NCBI RefSeq assembly: GCF_014126615.1 | Contig: NZ_CP059897.1 | Coordinates: forward strand, 1,302,001 to 1,366,000 | Length of the DNA stretch: 64,000 nt | Reading direction: 5' to 3' | Source of the DNA: Ciceribacter thiooxidans | GTDB taxonomy: Bacteria > Pseudomonadota > Alphaproteobacteria > Rhizobiales > Rhizobiaceae | Shown: positions 1 through 8,130 of the stretch, in pieces | How the letters are laid out: every line of letters starts with the position of its first letter | Numbering within the stretch: position 1 is the first letter of the stretch | Notes under the pieces: generated by a model | What the model saw: the letters and a program-made list of their open reading frames with translations, nothing else | Told to the model about the DNA's origin: nothing | The model's database searches: none | Made by a program: the position numbers and the translations under genes

Positions 1-748
1 GGCTCATGGCAGTCACCGCGCGGAAATGATGATGCAGCGTGGAGACGCCCATGTTCGCCATCTCCGCCAGTGCCTCGACGCGAAGCGGCATGGCGTAGTT
101 TTCCTTCAGCCAGGCCACCGCCTTTGCCACGCGGTTGCTGTTCGTTCCGGCCAGCGCAAAGCGCCGGAGCCGCTCTCCCTGCTCACCCGTGAGGAGGCGG
201 TAGAGGATCTCACTTTGAATATGGTCCGCCATGAATGGCACGTCGTTCGGAGAGTCGACCAGGGAAATCAGCCGCCAGAGTGCATCGAAGAGTTCCGGTG
301 TGGCCCTGCCCACCACGATGCCGCGGTCGCGCTCTCGATCGGAGGTGTTCGTCGGATAGAGATCATGGTTGGTGATCAGACGCCGAAGCACCTCCAGATC
401 CAGGCGCAGCTTGGCGGCGACGTAAGGCTCCGTCTTGCTCACCTCGCAGATCTGGCCGGTCATCGGCAGCCCAATCGTGGTCAGGAAGAAGCACGATTCG
501 TCGTATACGAGCCGCTCGTCGCCGACACTGAGGCGTTTGCTCCCCTTGATGATCAGCGACAGGCTGGGTTCGTAAACGGTCGAGAAGGGCCCGGTGCACT
601 CGACGATCCGATAGAGTGTCAATCCCGGTATCTCATGCTGGCAACTGACGCCGTCCCACGGCAACCGCGACAGGACGTCGAGTATCCGCAGACGCGTTGC
701 AGCCGTCCCGGCCTGAATCGTCTCGCTTCCCAACAGAATGGCCTCCAT
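1..748 (-). CDS. AraC-family transcriptional regulator with AraC_N domain (3' end beyond the window)
   Basis: The first 249 codons of a regulator whose C-terminus lies outside the window. I translated the frame by hand from the ATG at 748 (MEAILLGSETIQ). The first ~180 residues match the AraC_N sensor domain typical of AraC regulators next to oxidoreductase genes (cupin-like stretch STVYEPSLSLIIKGSKRLS, then EVLRRLITNHDL). The start of the HTH domain follows (AKAVAWLKENYAMPLRVEAL, then MGVSTLHHHFRAVTAMS). A GTG at 790 in the same frame is an alternative start, and neither has a strong ribosome site. It is co-directional with the phosphodiester operon upstream of it but 170 bp away, so it is probably a separate unit. 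Target genes are not visible here. Confidence 0.8.
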   Translation of the reverse strand, partial: MEAILLGSETIQAGTAATRLRILDVLSRLPWDGVSCQHEIPGLTLYRIVECTGPFSTVYEPSLSLIIKGSKRLSVGDERLVYDESCFFLTTIGLPMTGQICEVSKTEPYVAAKLRLDLEVLRRLITNHDLYPTNTSDRERDRGIVVGRATPELFDALWRLISLVDSPNDVPFMADHIQSEILYRLLTGEQGERLRRFALAGTNSNRVAKAVAWLKENYAMPLRVEALAEMANMGVSTLHHHFRAVTAMS

Positions 749-918
749 CGAACCGCCAACGCCGACCAACGAGTATATCAAACGGATCACGGACGTTGTG
801 AGATAATTTCGTTCCCGGCAGGATCAGGCAAGAATTTGGCAGAAACGAGCAACACTCGCGAGACGGGAACATCACCCCGCCGTTGCAGCCGAAAGTTCTT
901 CTTGTTTCGCGGAACCGA

Positions 919-1731
919 TCAGGCGGGCGGCTGGGGGACCTGCTGCAGATGACCGAGAAGATAGGCATGGGTGGATTCGTTCGCGACGATCATTATGCCC
1001 GATCGTTCGTAATGCTCGGGGCCCCTCCCCCACCAATCCGTTACCAGACCACCCGCTTCCTGAACCAACAGGATGCCCGCCGCCGTGTCAGTAAATCCGG
1101 TCTGCTCGAAATACCCGGTCAGCCTGCCGCAGGCGACATAGGCGCAGGAATTCGCGGCACTGCCGACCACCCGCACCGCCCCGATGGGCGCGCGGATCGC
1201 GTCAAGTCGACTATAGGCGCCCGGATGCAGCGACAGGTTCGGCGTCGGCAAGCCGGTCCCTACGACCATCTGCGCGACATTCCGGTTGTCACGCATGCGC
1301 AACTGCCGGCCATTGAGATAGGCACCGCCGCCCGCGACAGCCGTGAACATCTCGTTCGTAACGGGATTGTAGACGAGGCCGCAGACCGTCTTGTCGCCCT
1401 GTCTCAGCGCGATCGTGATGGTATAGTCCAATCCGCTGAGAAAGTTCGTCGTTCCGTCGATCGGATCGACCAGGAAGCGATAGGTCAAGTTGACACCTTC
1501 GACAGGCGGAAACTCCTCTCCGCTCAGGCTCCAGTCGGGATAGCGCGACAGGAGATGCTGCCGGATCAGCGTCTCTGATTGCTCATCCGCCTCGCTGACG
1601 AAATCGCCGGGGCCCTTCACGCCGATGTCGAGCGTCTCGCGCCGGTTGAAATAATCGAGGGTCAGGCTGCCTGCGCGACGGGCGGCCTCTACCATGTCGT
1701 CCAGAACGGTATTGGTGTCGACGGCGTTCAT
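919..1731 (-). CDS. Inositol-monophosphatase-family phosphatase, AccG/SuhB-like
   Basis: A 270-residue Mg-dependent phosphomonoesterase of the IMPase/FBPase superfamily. Metal-binding motifs are visible: GEE near residues 71-73 and DPIDGTTNF near 89-97. The C-terminal WDxAAG motif appears as TDTAAG, with the Trp replaced by Thr. Length is normal for the family. Its ATG overlaps the stop of the phosphodiesterase gene by 4 nt (ATGA), so the two are translationally coupled and it is the last gene of the ABC operon. The context (uptake, then phosphodiesterase, then phosphatase) suggests it dephosphorylates the phosphomonoester left after diester cleavage, as AccG does for arabinose phosphate. The substrate (inositol phosphate, a sugar phosphate or other) is inferred only. 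Confidence 0.9.
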   Translation of the reverse strand: MNAVDTNTVLDDMVEAARRAGSLTLDYFNRRETLDIGVKGPGDFVSEADEQSETLIRQHLLSRYPDWSLSGEEFPPVEGVNLTYRFLVDPIDGTTNFLSGLDYTITIALRQGDKTVCGLVYNPVTNEMFTAVAGGGAYLNGRQLRMRDNRNVAQMVVGTGLPTPNLSLHPGAYSRLDAIRAPIGAVRVVGSAANSCAYVACGRLTGYFEQTGFTDTAAGILLVQEAGGLVTDWWGRGPEHYERSGIMIVANESTHAYLLGHLQQVPQPPA

Positions 1732-2561
1732 GTCATAGCTCCTGCCAGTCCTTCGGGATCATCCGTGGTGATCTGATCCACCCGTAGCGCCAGAAGACGA
1801 CGGGTGTCGGCGACGGTGTCGGCGCACACGTTCCGGATGGTCCAGGCATCTACCCGCCGACCGTCGGCATGGATCGCGCCGACGATATCGACACCCTTGC
1901 TGTCTGCGGCGAGAACAAGTTCGTAGTCGAGATAGATGATTGTCGCCGTCGGTGCGGTCCGCAGCGCGCTTGCAACAAACGCCGTGAAGTCATCCGGCGT
2001 CCTCAAGGCGTCCAGAACACCCGGGTACGTCGGGTCATAACCCGTTCCGAGCGACGGGACAGCGGCGGCCAGTGCAGCGATTGCCCCGGCATCACCGCCC
2101 GAGAGGATCATCCGATCGGCCACCGGCCCGACCGCGGCAGCAAAGTTCTCGATCGTAAGCTTATCGAGGCGGGAGAGGTCCTCCTTGAAATCGAGCTGCA
2201 GGAGAGCCTCGGGGTGTGCCGGGTTCTCTTCGAGCAGATTGCACAAGTCCTCGAGCAGCATGACCCGGTCGCCAATCGGTGTTCCGTCATTGCCGCGCAG
2301 GTGCAGTCGGCGCAGTTCATCCGCGGACGTCTCCCCCACAAGGCCGGAGCCTGTCGTACCGCGATCGAGGTGCAGGTCATGCAGGATTGCGCAACCTCGG
2401 TCGGCGTGGACGACCAGATCGACCTCGACGCTCGCGCCGAGGCGCATAGCCTCGAGGATACGCGTCGCGGTGAACTCCGGATCCGAAATCATGCGTCGCG
2501 CGCGATGCCATTTCAGCCACGTGCGATGGCCATCGGACTCAAGATAGAGGGGATCACGCAT
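1728..2561 (-). CDS. Glycerophosphodiester phosphodiesterase family protein (possible AccF-like)
   Basis: A 277-residue cytoplasmic phosphodiesterase of the GDPD TIM-barrel family. The frame is open far upstream, but the start is placed at the ATG at 2561 (MRDPLYLESDG), just inside the end of the ATPase gene. Visible family features are the first catalytic His-Arg (KWHRARR), the acidic metal ligands in GASVEVDLVVH, and the second catalytic His in ILHDLHLDRGTTGSG. It has no signal peptide, so it acts on imported substrate. It sits between an ABC ATPase and an IMPase-like gene, overlapping both. The GDPD-plus-IMPase pair in an ABC operon is the arrangement of accF-accG in agrocinopine catabolism. 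Glycerophosphoinositol or another glycerophosphodiester is an equally possible substrate. Confidence 0.85.
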   Translation of the reverse strand: MRDPLYLESDGHRTWLKWHRARRMISDPEFTATRILEAMRLGASVEVDLVVHADRGCAILHDLHLDRGTTGSGLVGETSADELRRLHLRGNDGTPIGDRVMLLEDLCNLLEENPAHPEALLQLDFKEDLSRLDKLTIENFAAAVGPVADRMILSGGDAGAIAALAAAVPSLGTGYDPTYPGVLDALRTPDDFTAFVASALRTAPTATIIYLDYELVLAADSKGVDIVGAIHADGRRVDAWTIRNVCADTVADTRRLLALRVDQITTDDPEGLAGAMT

Positions 2562-3600
2562 CGGCTGATGTCCGGTAGAGTTGGCGATCGTCACGGAAGA
2601 GTGCAAAGGCACGGGGCCGAAGATCCACGCTCTGCCCGGCCCCGAAATGGCCCGGCTCCGGCACCATGGCCTTGAGCCGCGTGCCGTCGGCAAGCAGGAG
2701 ATCGACGAGGCCATGCGTGCCGAAATCGGTGACACGATGGACGCTTGCCGGCCCGGAATCACAGGCGATGAGACCGAGTGCCTCCGGGCGTATGGCGAGC
2801 GTGGCCCTTCCGTCGCTCACCGGAACCGGAACGCTGAGATCGTCATGCATGAACCGCCCCTTCTCGACGACGCCCTCGACGAAATTCATCGTGCCAATGA
2901 AGCCGGCGACGAACGGAGTCTGCGGGTCGCGGTAGATGACCTCCGGCCGATCGGCCTGTTCGGTGCGGCCGTTTCGCATCACGACGATCCTGTCGGCCAT
3001 GGAAAGTGCCTCGTCCTGTCCGTGGGTGACGAAAAGCGTTGTGATCCTCAGCCGCTGCTGAATGTCGCGCACCTCCTCACGCAGTCGCTCGCGCAGATGC
3101 TGGTCGAGACTGGCAAAAGGCTCGTCGAGCAAGAGTATCTTGGGTTCGAGCACCAGCGATCGCGCCAGCGCGACGCGTTGCTGCTGGCCGCCGGATAGCT
3201 GGTTCGTCATGCGGCCGCCGTAGCCGGCGAGGCCGACCAGTTCGAGGACGGCTTCGACCCTGTCCCTGATCTCACTTGCCGTAAGGCCCCGCAGCTTGAG
3301 GCCGAAAGCAAGATTCCTGTAAACATTCATATGGGTCCATAGAGCATGGCTCTGGAAGACCATGCCGGTCGGACGCCGGTTCGGCGGAACATAGGTGACC
3401 TCTTCACCGTCGATCGAGACCATGCCTGCGGTGGGCTGCTCGAATCCGCCGATCATGCGAAGAACCGTGGACTTGCCCGAACCGGAAGGCCCGAGAAGGC
3501 AGACGAGCTCGCCGGCGGCCACCTCGAGAGAGAAATCGTCAACGGCGACCGTCCCGCCCGGAAAGACCTTCGATACGCCGTGGATACTAAGTAGAGCCAT
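2554..3600 (-). CDS. ABC transporter ATP-binding protein, PotA/FbpC type
   Basis: A 348-residue nucleotide-binding subunit. Walker A is GPSGSGKST (about 37-45), the Q-loop Gln is near 83, the signature LSGGQQQR begins near 135, and Walker B ILLLDEP is near 155-161. A C-terminal TOBE-like region follows. The order and type match transporters for ferric iron, putrescine, 2-aminoethylphosphonate and hexose phosphates. The start is the ATG at 3600 (MALLSIHGVSKVF); the longer upstream frame has no homology and runs into the permease gene. It follows the permease after 26 bp and overlaps the phosphodiesterase start by 8 nt. It should energise import through the two permeases beside it. Confidence 0.92.
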   Translation of the reverse strand: MALLSIHGVSKVFPGGTVAVDDFSLEVAAGELVCLLGPSGSGKSTVLRMIGGFEQPTAGMVSIDGEEVTYVPPNRRPTGMVFQSHALWTHMNVYRNLAFGLKLRGLTASEIRDRVEAVLELVGLAGYGGRMTNQLSGGQQQRVALARSLVLEPKILLLDEPFASLDQHLRERLREEVRDIQQRLRITTLFVTHGQDEALSMADRIVVMRNGRTEQADRPEVIYRDPQTPFVAGFIGTMNFVEGVVEKGRFMHDDLSVPVPVSDGRATLAIRPEALGLIACDSGPASVHRVTDFGTHGLVDLLLADGTRLKAMVPEPGHFGAGQSVDLRPRAFALFRDDRQLYRTSADA

Positions 3601-3626
3601 GTGCTGGTTCCTGAAATCCGAGTTTC

Positions 3627-4457
3627 TCAACCGCCGAAGCCGCGGGCGAAGGACGCGCCGCCGATGACGCGGCGCGCGAACATGAGAGCAATGAATGACG
3701 GGACCCAGAGCATGACCGAGAGCACTGCGCCGTACTGGATGACCATCTGGTTGTTGATGAAGCTGATCATCAGGACCGGCATTGTGCGAATGCCGGGTGC
3801 CCCGATCAGCCACGCCCCTTCAGTCTCGTAAAAGGTGCTGACGAAGGTCAGGAGAAGTGCTGCCGCAATCGTGGGCGCCGCCTGCGGCAAGGTGATCGAC
3901 CAGAAGACCCGCAACGGCCCGGCGCCGACGTCGCGGGCTGCTTCCTCCATGCGCCTGTCCACCGCCTGAAAAGCCGCGACGGGTATCCAGATCATGAACA
4001 TCAGTGTGCTCACCAGCTGGATCAGGGCCACACCCCAGAACGTGCCAATCAGGTGGAGCTGAAGGAAGATGGCCGCAATCGCGACCAACAACCCGAACTT
4101 GGGAAACGCATGGCCCGCGAGGAACGAGAAAAACAGCAGATCGCGCCCTGGAAAGCGCATTCGCGCGAAGGCATAGGCTGCAGGCAGACAAATCACCGCC
4201 GAAGCAAGCGTGACGAACGTCGACAGCTCGAGGCTCAGTCGAAGGGCATTCCACACGTCTGCGCGGTTGAGCGTCTGCTGCCAGAACCGCAAGCCGAACT
4301 GTTGCGGCACGACGCTCGGAAAACGCCAAACTTCGGTGAAGGCCCAAACGCCGACGACGAGGAGCGGAATCACCACGACGACCGTGAGAAGAAAAGCCAG
4401 CAGCATGCCGGTCGGGTCGTTTGGACGCCAGATGGAAGAAGACCTCGACATACGCAC
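3627..4457 (-). CDS. ABC transporter permease (second inner-membrane subunit)
   Basis: A 276-residue integral membrane protein with about six hydrophobic segments, the first near residues 16-40 (MLLAFLLTVVVVIPLLVVGV). It contains the EAA loop EAARDVGAGPLRVFWSITLP that contacts the ATPase. Length and loop sequence fit the binding-protein-dependent permeases of the PotC/FbpB class. Its ATG directly abuts the stop of the other permease (4457/4458), so the pair is probably co-translated. Substrate specificity cannot be read from the permease alone; operon context points to a phosphorylated compound. Confidence 0.92.
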   Translation of the reverse strand: MRMSRSSSIWRPNDPTGMLLAFLLTVVVVIPLLVVGVWAFTEVWRFPSVVPQQFGLRFWQQTLNRADVWNALRLSLELSTFVTLASAVICLPAAYAFARMRFPGRDLLFFSFLAGHAFPKFGLLVAIAAIFLQLHLIGTFWGVALIQLVSTLMFMIWIPVAAFQAVDRRMEEAARDVGAGPLRVFWSITLPQAAPTIAAALLLTFVSTFYETEGAWLIGAPGIRTMPVLMISFINNQMVIQYGAVLSVMLWVPSFIALMFARRVIGGASFARGFGG

Positions 4458-5336
4458 TCACCTTCCCCGGTTGCGGGCGACAGACCGCACGTAAAAAAGC
4501 CCGAAGGCGATACAGAAGCAGAAGGTAATCACCGCCTGCGTGATGGCGGCGATCGGATCATTGACGTCGCGGAATGTCCTTTGCATGAAAGGGCCCATCA
4601 TCTCGGGGGACGCTGGTCCGAGTAGGTACGGCAGCGTGAAAGCCGAGAAGATACCGAGCACCGAGAAGGACAGGGCGACGAGAACGGAATTGGAAATCTG
4701 CGGCAGAACGATGTGCCAGAACACCTGCAGGCGATTGGCCCCGACGTCGCGCGCCGCCTCCACGGCCATGTTGCTGACGGAGCCCAGTCCGGCGAGCAGG
4801 ATGACGACCGTCAGCGGAATGTTGTCCCACACGAGGCCGATCACCGGTCCCCAGGGTGTGAGATAGGGTGTTCGGATTTTCGGCAGGCCGACGGCATTGA
4901 GCAGTAGGTCGACCATCCCGTTGGGACCGAGAACGCGAATGAAGGCATAGGCGAGAATGATCGACGGCACGAACATCGGAAGGATCGCCAGTGCCTGCAC
5001 ATAGACGGCGATCTTCCCGTTGGCGAAACGCAGGTAAAGCGCAATCGGAAGGCAGACGATCAGCAGCAGGACGGCGCAGACGCCGGTGGTCCACAGCGTC
5101 AGGTAGAGATTGTTGAGGCTGTAGGCGTCACTGAAGAAGAAGGCATAGGTGGAGAGATCGAACCCCATCCCACCGTCGCCTTGCGGCCGCCAGACGGTGC
5201 GCAGAATAGCGCTCACGATCGGCCAGATGACCAGCCAGCCAACGAGAAAGACGGGGACGGCGACGAGCAGGAGGCCGACCGGCCTCCTGCCTTCTCCTGC
5301 AGCGATCCGTACCGATGAGGCCACCGGAGCGCTCAC
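4458..5336 (-). CDS. ABC transporter permease (first inner-membrane subunit)
   Basis: A 292-residue permease of the PotB type with about six membrane spans and the EAA loop EAARDVGANRLQVFWHIVLP. I place the start at the GTG at 5336, which overlaps the stop of the binding-protein gene as GTGA. An upstream TTG at 5375 would add 13 residues and overlap the previous gene by 43 bp, which is less likely. Together with the neighbouring permease it forms the transmembrane channel of the importer in this operon. Confidence 0.9.
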   Translation of the reverse strand: MSAPVASSVRIAAGEGRRPVGLLLVAVPVFLVGWLVIWPIVSAILRTVWRPQGDGGMGFDLSTYAFFFSDAYSLNNLYLTLWTTGVCAVLLLIVCLPIALYLRFANGKIAVYVQALAILPMFVPSIILAYAFIRVLGPNGMVDLLLNAVGLPKIRTPYLTPWGPVIGLVWDNIPLTVVILLAGLGSVSNMAVEAARDVGANRLQVFWHIVLPQISNSVLVALSFSVLGIFSAFTLPYLLGPASPEMMGPFMQRTFRDVNDPIAAITQAVITFCFCIAFGLFYVRSVARNRGR

Positions 5337-6484
5337 GACTTCCGGTCGATGTTCGGCGCGACGTTCCGGTACCAACCGTCGTTGACGGCCGCTTCCCAGG
5401 CGCCGGCAGGGAAAGTCGGGATCGTGGTTGGAATGATGTCGGCGAATTTTTCGCGCAGCTCGGCCGAGACATAGTCCCAGCTCACACCAGGAAAGCCGCC
5501 GAGCTCGGTCAGGATGGCGCTCTGAATGTCTTCGGTCAGGATGAAGTCGGCAAGCTTGAGGGCCGCGTCACGGTTCTTGCCATTGCTCAGCACGACGGCA
5601 CGCGAGAAGCCGCCACATAAGGCGAGGTCCCGGAGCTGAACCATGCCCGTCGTCTCGGGCAGGACGCCCTCGCTGATCGCCTGAAGAACCTGATCCGACC
5701 ACACCGGAGTCATGGTCACGACCCCCTGTGCGAGAAGCTGGATCGACTGCGTATTGCCGGAGGAATAGGCGCCGCCGTCGTAGAGAGCAGGCGCGATGTC
5801 CTTCAGGAGGTCCCAGGCCTTGCCGAGCGCCTCGTTGCCGAAGGCTTCCGTATAGTTGCCGACGGTGAAGGCCTTCGGATCGAGACCGTTGACCTGATGG
5901 ATTGCGCGACGCACGAAATTGCCACCGGAGCCGCCCTTGTCGGGACGGTTATAGACGAACTGGCCGGGATTGGCCTTGATCCAGGTTACCAGCTCATCCC
6001 AGGTCTTCGGCACATCCGCCGGCGGCAGCTTTGTCGTATCGTAAGCCAGCAGGACCTGCGAACCGCGATAAGGCAAGCTGTAGTCACTGTCGATCGCGAG
6101 CGGGTTGACCTTGGCGTAATTGGAAAGGCCGGCATCCTTCATGTTCACATAGAGGCCGGCTTCGATCGCACCTTTGGGCAGGCGCGGATCGGCGTGTTCG
6201 AAATAGTCGGCCTGGGGGTCGGCATTCGTCTGCATCGCCGCGATCGCGCGCTCGGCAATCGATTGAATGCCGGCATTGTCGCCCGCGTCCACCAGATTGA
6301 GCTTGACGCCGGAATGCGCCGCTTCAAAAGCGGGCTTTATAGTGTTCGTCCAGAAATCGAGGATGTTGCTGTCGGAAGCGGTGTACCAGTCGATCTGGCC
6401 TTCGGCCGCAAACGACATACGCGGCAGGAGCATCATGCCGGCCACGGAGCCGGCTGTAGATATCAAAAAAGCGCGACGCTTCAT
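5333..6484 (-). CDS. ABC transporter periplasmic substrate-binding protein
   Basis: A 383-residue extracellular solute-binding protein of the Fe/spermidine/phosphonate class. The N-terminus MKRRAFLISTAGSVAGMM has KRRAFL followed by a hydrophobic stretch ending in SFA-AEG, which looks like a Tat-type or long Sec signal. Mature sequence begins with IDWYTASDSNILDFW. Three ATGs in a row occur at 6490-6482. The ribosome site AGGGAG touches the first, so the third (6484) has the best spacing. It is the first gene of the seven-gene unit that includes the phosphodiesterase and phosphatase. Its promoter region carries two palindromes likely bound by the LacI protein encoded upstream. The ligand is unknown; a sugar-phosphate or phosphodiester ligand is inferred from the downstream enzymes. 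Confidence 0.9.
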   Translation of the reverse strand: MKRRAFLISTAGSVAGMMLLPRMSFAAEGQIDWYTASDSNILDFWTNTIKPAFEAAHSGVKLNLVDAGDNAGIQSIAERAIAAMQTNADPQADYFEHADPRLPKGAIEAGLYVNMKDAGLSNYAKVNPLAIDSDYSLPYRGSQVLLAYDTTKLPPADVPKTWDELVTWIKANPGQFVYNRPDKGGSGGNFVRRAIHQVNGLDPKAFTVGNYTEAFGNEALGKAWDLLKDIAPALYDGGAYSSGNTQSIQLLAQGVVTMTPVWSDQVLQAISEGVLPETTGMVQLRDLALCGGFSRAVVLSNGKNRDAALKLADFILTEDIQSAILTELGGFPGVSWDYVSAELREKFADIIPTTIPTFPAGAWEAAVNDGWYRNVAPNIDRKS

Positions 6485-6685
6485 CATCATCTCCCTAGTG
6501 TTTCGGCCGGGCAAAGGCACGCGGCGCTTGGCGCCGGCCAGGGTATGGGAGACGACCGGCGGTCGACTGGCGAACATGGACCGGCTACCGTCCACCACCT
6601 CCCAGAACGCTTCCCGCCTCTGATGGAGGAGCGGGAAGCACCGCAAGCATCACCAGCCCGATCGAATTCGGCGACGTGACCGGAG

Positions 6686-6715
6686 GGCATTGTTGCACAC
6701 TATTGCAACAATGCC
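6686..6715. promoter_or_regulatory. Perfect 12-bp inverted repeat, probable LacI-family operator
   Basis: GGCATTGTTGCA and TGCAACAATGCC flank a 6-nt spacer, with no mismatch. It lies about 200 bp ahead of the binding-protein start codon and shares the TTGCA...TGCAA core with the second palindrome 58 bp away. This is a plausible site for the repressor encoded at 6801-7826. Confidence 0.75.
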
Positions 6716-6772
6716 TGCCCAAGGCAACAGAGGCCTATACGGAGAAAGCAAAGGTTTGATGACAGAAATACG

Positions 6773-6788
6773 TTGCACACATGTGCAA
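6773..6788. promoter_or_regulatory. TTGCACA-N2-TGTGCAA palindrome, probable LacI-family operator
   Basis: Perfect 7-bp arms with a 2-nt spacer, starting 12 bp beyond the lacI-type stop codon. With 6686-6715 it makes a pair of sites sharing TTGCA/TGCAA. Together they account for most of the recognisable structure in the 316-bp gap between the regulator and the binding-protein gene. I see no clear -35/-10 pair between them. Confidence 0.7.
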
Positions 6789-6800
6789 TGCTTCGGCCGT

Positions 6801-7826
6801 TCAGGCAGGCAGCGGCCTGACGGACTTTCTCCAGATGGCAGGCGGCTCGAAAACGGCCGCCTCGCGGCCACCGCCCCGCCCACTCGGCTCGCTTCCAACC
6901 AGGAGGCCGACCACATGAGACGCGATTTTTTCGAGCGGTTGATCGAAGGTGGTCAACTGATAGGACTCCCAGCCCGCCTGCTCGATATTGTCAAACCCGA
7001 TCACGCAGAGGTTCTGCGGGATTCGCAAACCGAATTCATGCCGCGCTGCATCCATAAACCCGAGCGCGAGAAGGTCAGTGACACAAAAGACACCGTCGGG
7101 CGGATTGGACCGGGCGAACAGACGTCGGGCGGCATCGAAGCCGGATTGATAGGTCGTGGGGCCTGCCTCGACCACCGCGATTGCGATACCTTCCTGCAGG
7201 CCGGCCTCGACGAAGTGGCGCTCTCGCGCTAGAAGGCTCGGCGTCCTGGCGCTCGATGTCACGACAGCGATGCGCTCGCATCCGGCCCGACGCAGCAGAA
7301 ACAACGCTTCCCTCGCAGCGATCGCGTTGTCGACCCCGACATTTTCGCTGCCGTTCAAACGGTCGTCGCGGTTGATCAGGATCACTTCCTGTCCGTTGGC
7401 GAGCGCCGTCTGCACCAACGACGATGACGGCGTCCCGGAAAGAACGACGGTCGCGTCGGCGCGATAGTGGAGCGTGAGCTTCATCGCCCGACCGACGCTC
7501 GCCTCGTCAGCCTCCGTATTGAGGACCACCGTGATCTTGCCGACCGCCTGGAGTTTACGGGTGAGAATGTCCAGCATACCTGCGCGGATGGGTGTCGTCA
7601 CATCGGAAACGATGAGGCAGACGATGTTGCTGCGTTCCCGCAACTGCCGGGCAAGATGATTGACGTGGTATCCGAGCGCATCCGCGGCCTCAAGAACCTT
7701 CCGGCGTGTCTCCTCGGATACGCTGGCGCCGTCGGTAAACGTGCGCGAGACCGCCGAGCGCGAGACCCCTGCTCGCTCGGCGACCATCTTTGCACTGACG
7801 AAAGACGTCGGAGTGGCCTCACGCAT
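6801..7826 (-). CDS. LacI-family transcriptional repressor of the phosphodiester ABC operon
   Basis: A 341-residue regulator. The N-terminal HTH is clear (SAKMVAERAGVSRSAVSRTF, residues ~13-32), followed by the hinge helix HLARQLRERS and a periplasmic-binding-protein-like effector domain (VIGFDNIEQAGW near 280). The start is the ATG at 7826 (MREATPTSFV); a TTG six codons upstream is the only longer option. It lies immediately upstream of, and in the same direction as, the transporter operon, with two TTGCA-type palindromes in between. The effector may be a phosphorylated breakdown product, as arabinose-2-phosphate is for AccR; this is inference. Confidence 0.9.
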   Translation of the reverse strand: MREATPTSFVSAKMVAERAGVSRSAVSRTFTDGASVSEETRRKVLEAADALGYHVNHLARQLRERSNIVCLIVSDVTTPIRAGMLDILTRKLQAVGKITVVLNTEADEASVGRAMKLTLHYRADATVVLSGTPSSSLVQTALANGQEVILINRDDRLNGSENVGVDNAIAAREALFLLRRAGCERIAVVTSSARTPSLLARERHFVEAGLQEGIAIAVVEAGPTTYQSGFDAARRLFARSNPPDGVFCVTDLLALGFMDAARHEFGLRIPQNLCVIGFDNIEQAGWESYQLTTFDQPLEKIASHVVGLLVGSEPSGRGGGREAAVFEPPAIWRKSVRPLPA

Positions 7827-8130
7827 CCCCGTTTCCCACCGCAATTATCCACGTATCGCTCGCCATCAGCGCCCTCGACCTGGTTTCACCCACCTCACCT
7901 GCTTCTCTACAGGATTTCAAGACGTCGCGCGCGTGGGCATCATACAATGCACTCAGAATGGCGGCGTCACCGCGGCCACCGGTAGGCCGCCCTGCCGACC
8001 GCCCGTTCACTGCGGCATCCAGACGAATCGTGATAGACGTCCCGCAACGGGTTCCGTCCAGCCACGACCTCGCCACGGAGCGCGGGGCATCAAAAGGGCA
8101 ACAACAAGCCGGATGGACAAGTAATACGCC
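7827..8130. other. Intergenic region between divergent lacI-type gene and recQ
   Basis: About 300 bp with no supported gene. A 109-codon minus-strand frame crosses it but has no recognisable domain and overlaps both neighbours. The promoters for the divergent repressor gene and recQ should lie here, but I see no convincing palindrome or sigma-70 box. Confidence 0.4.

Noticed and set aside
26..952. 308-codon plus-strand frame at the left end
   Set aside because: Antisense of the partial AraC-type gene, whose minus-strand translation shows clear AraC_N and HTH sequence.
4458..5375. TTG start at 5375 for the first permease of the phosphodiester operon
   Set aside because: Would overlap the binding-protein gene by 43 bp; the GTG at 5336 gives a 4-nt overlap.
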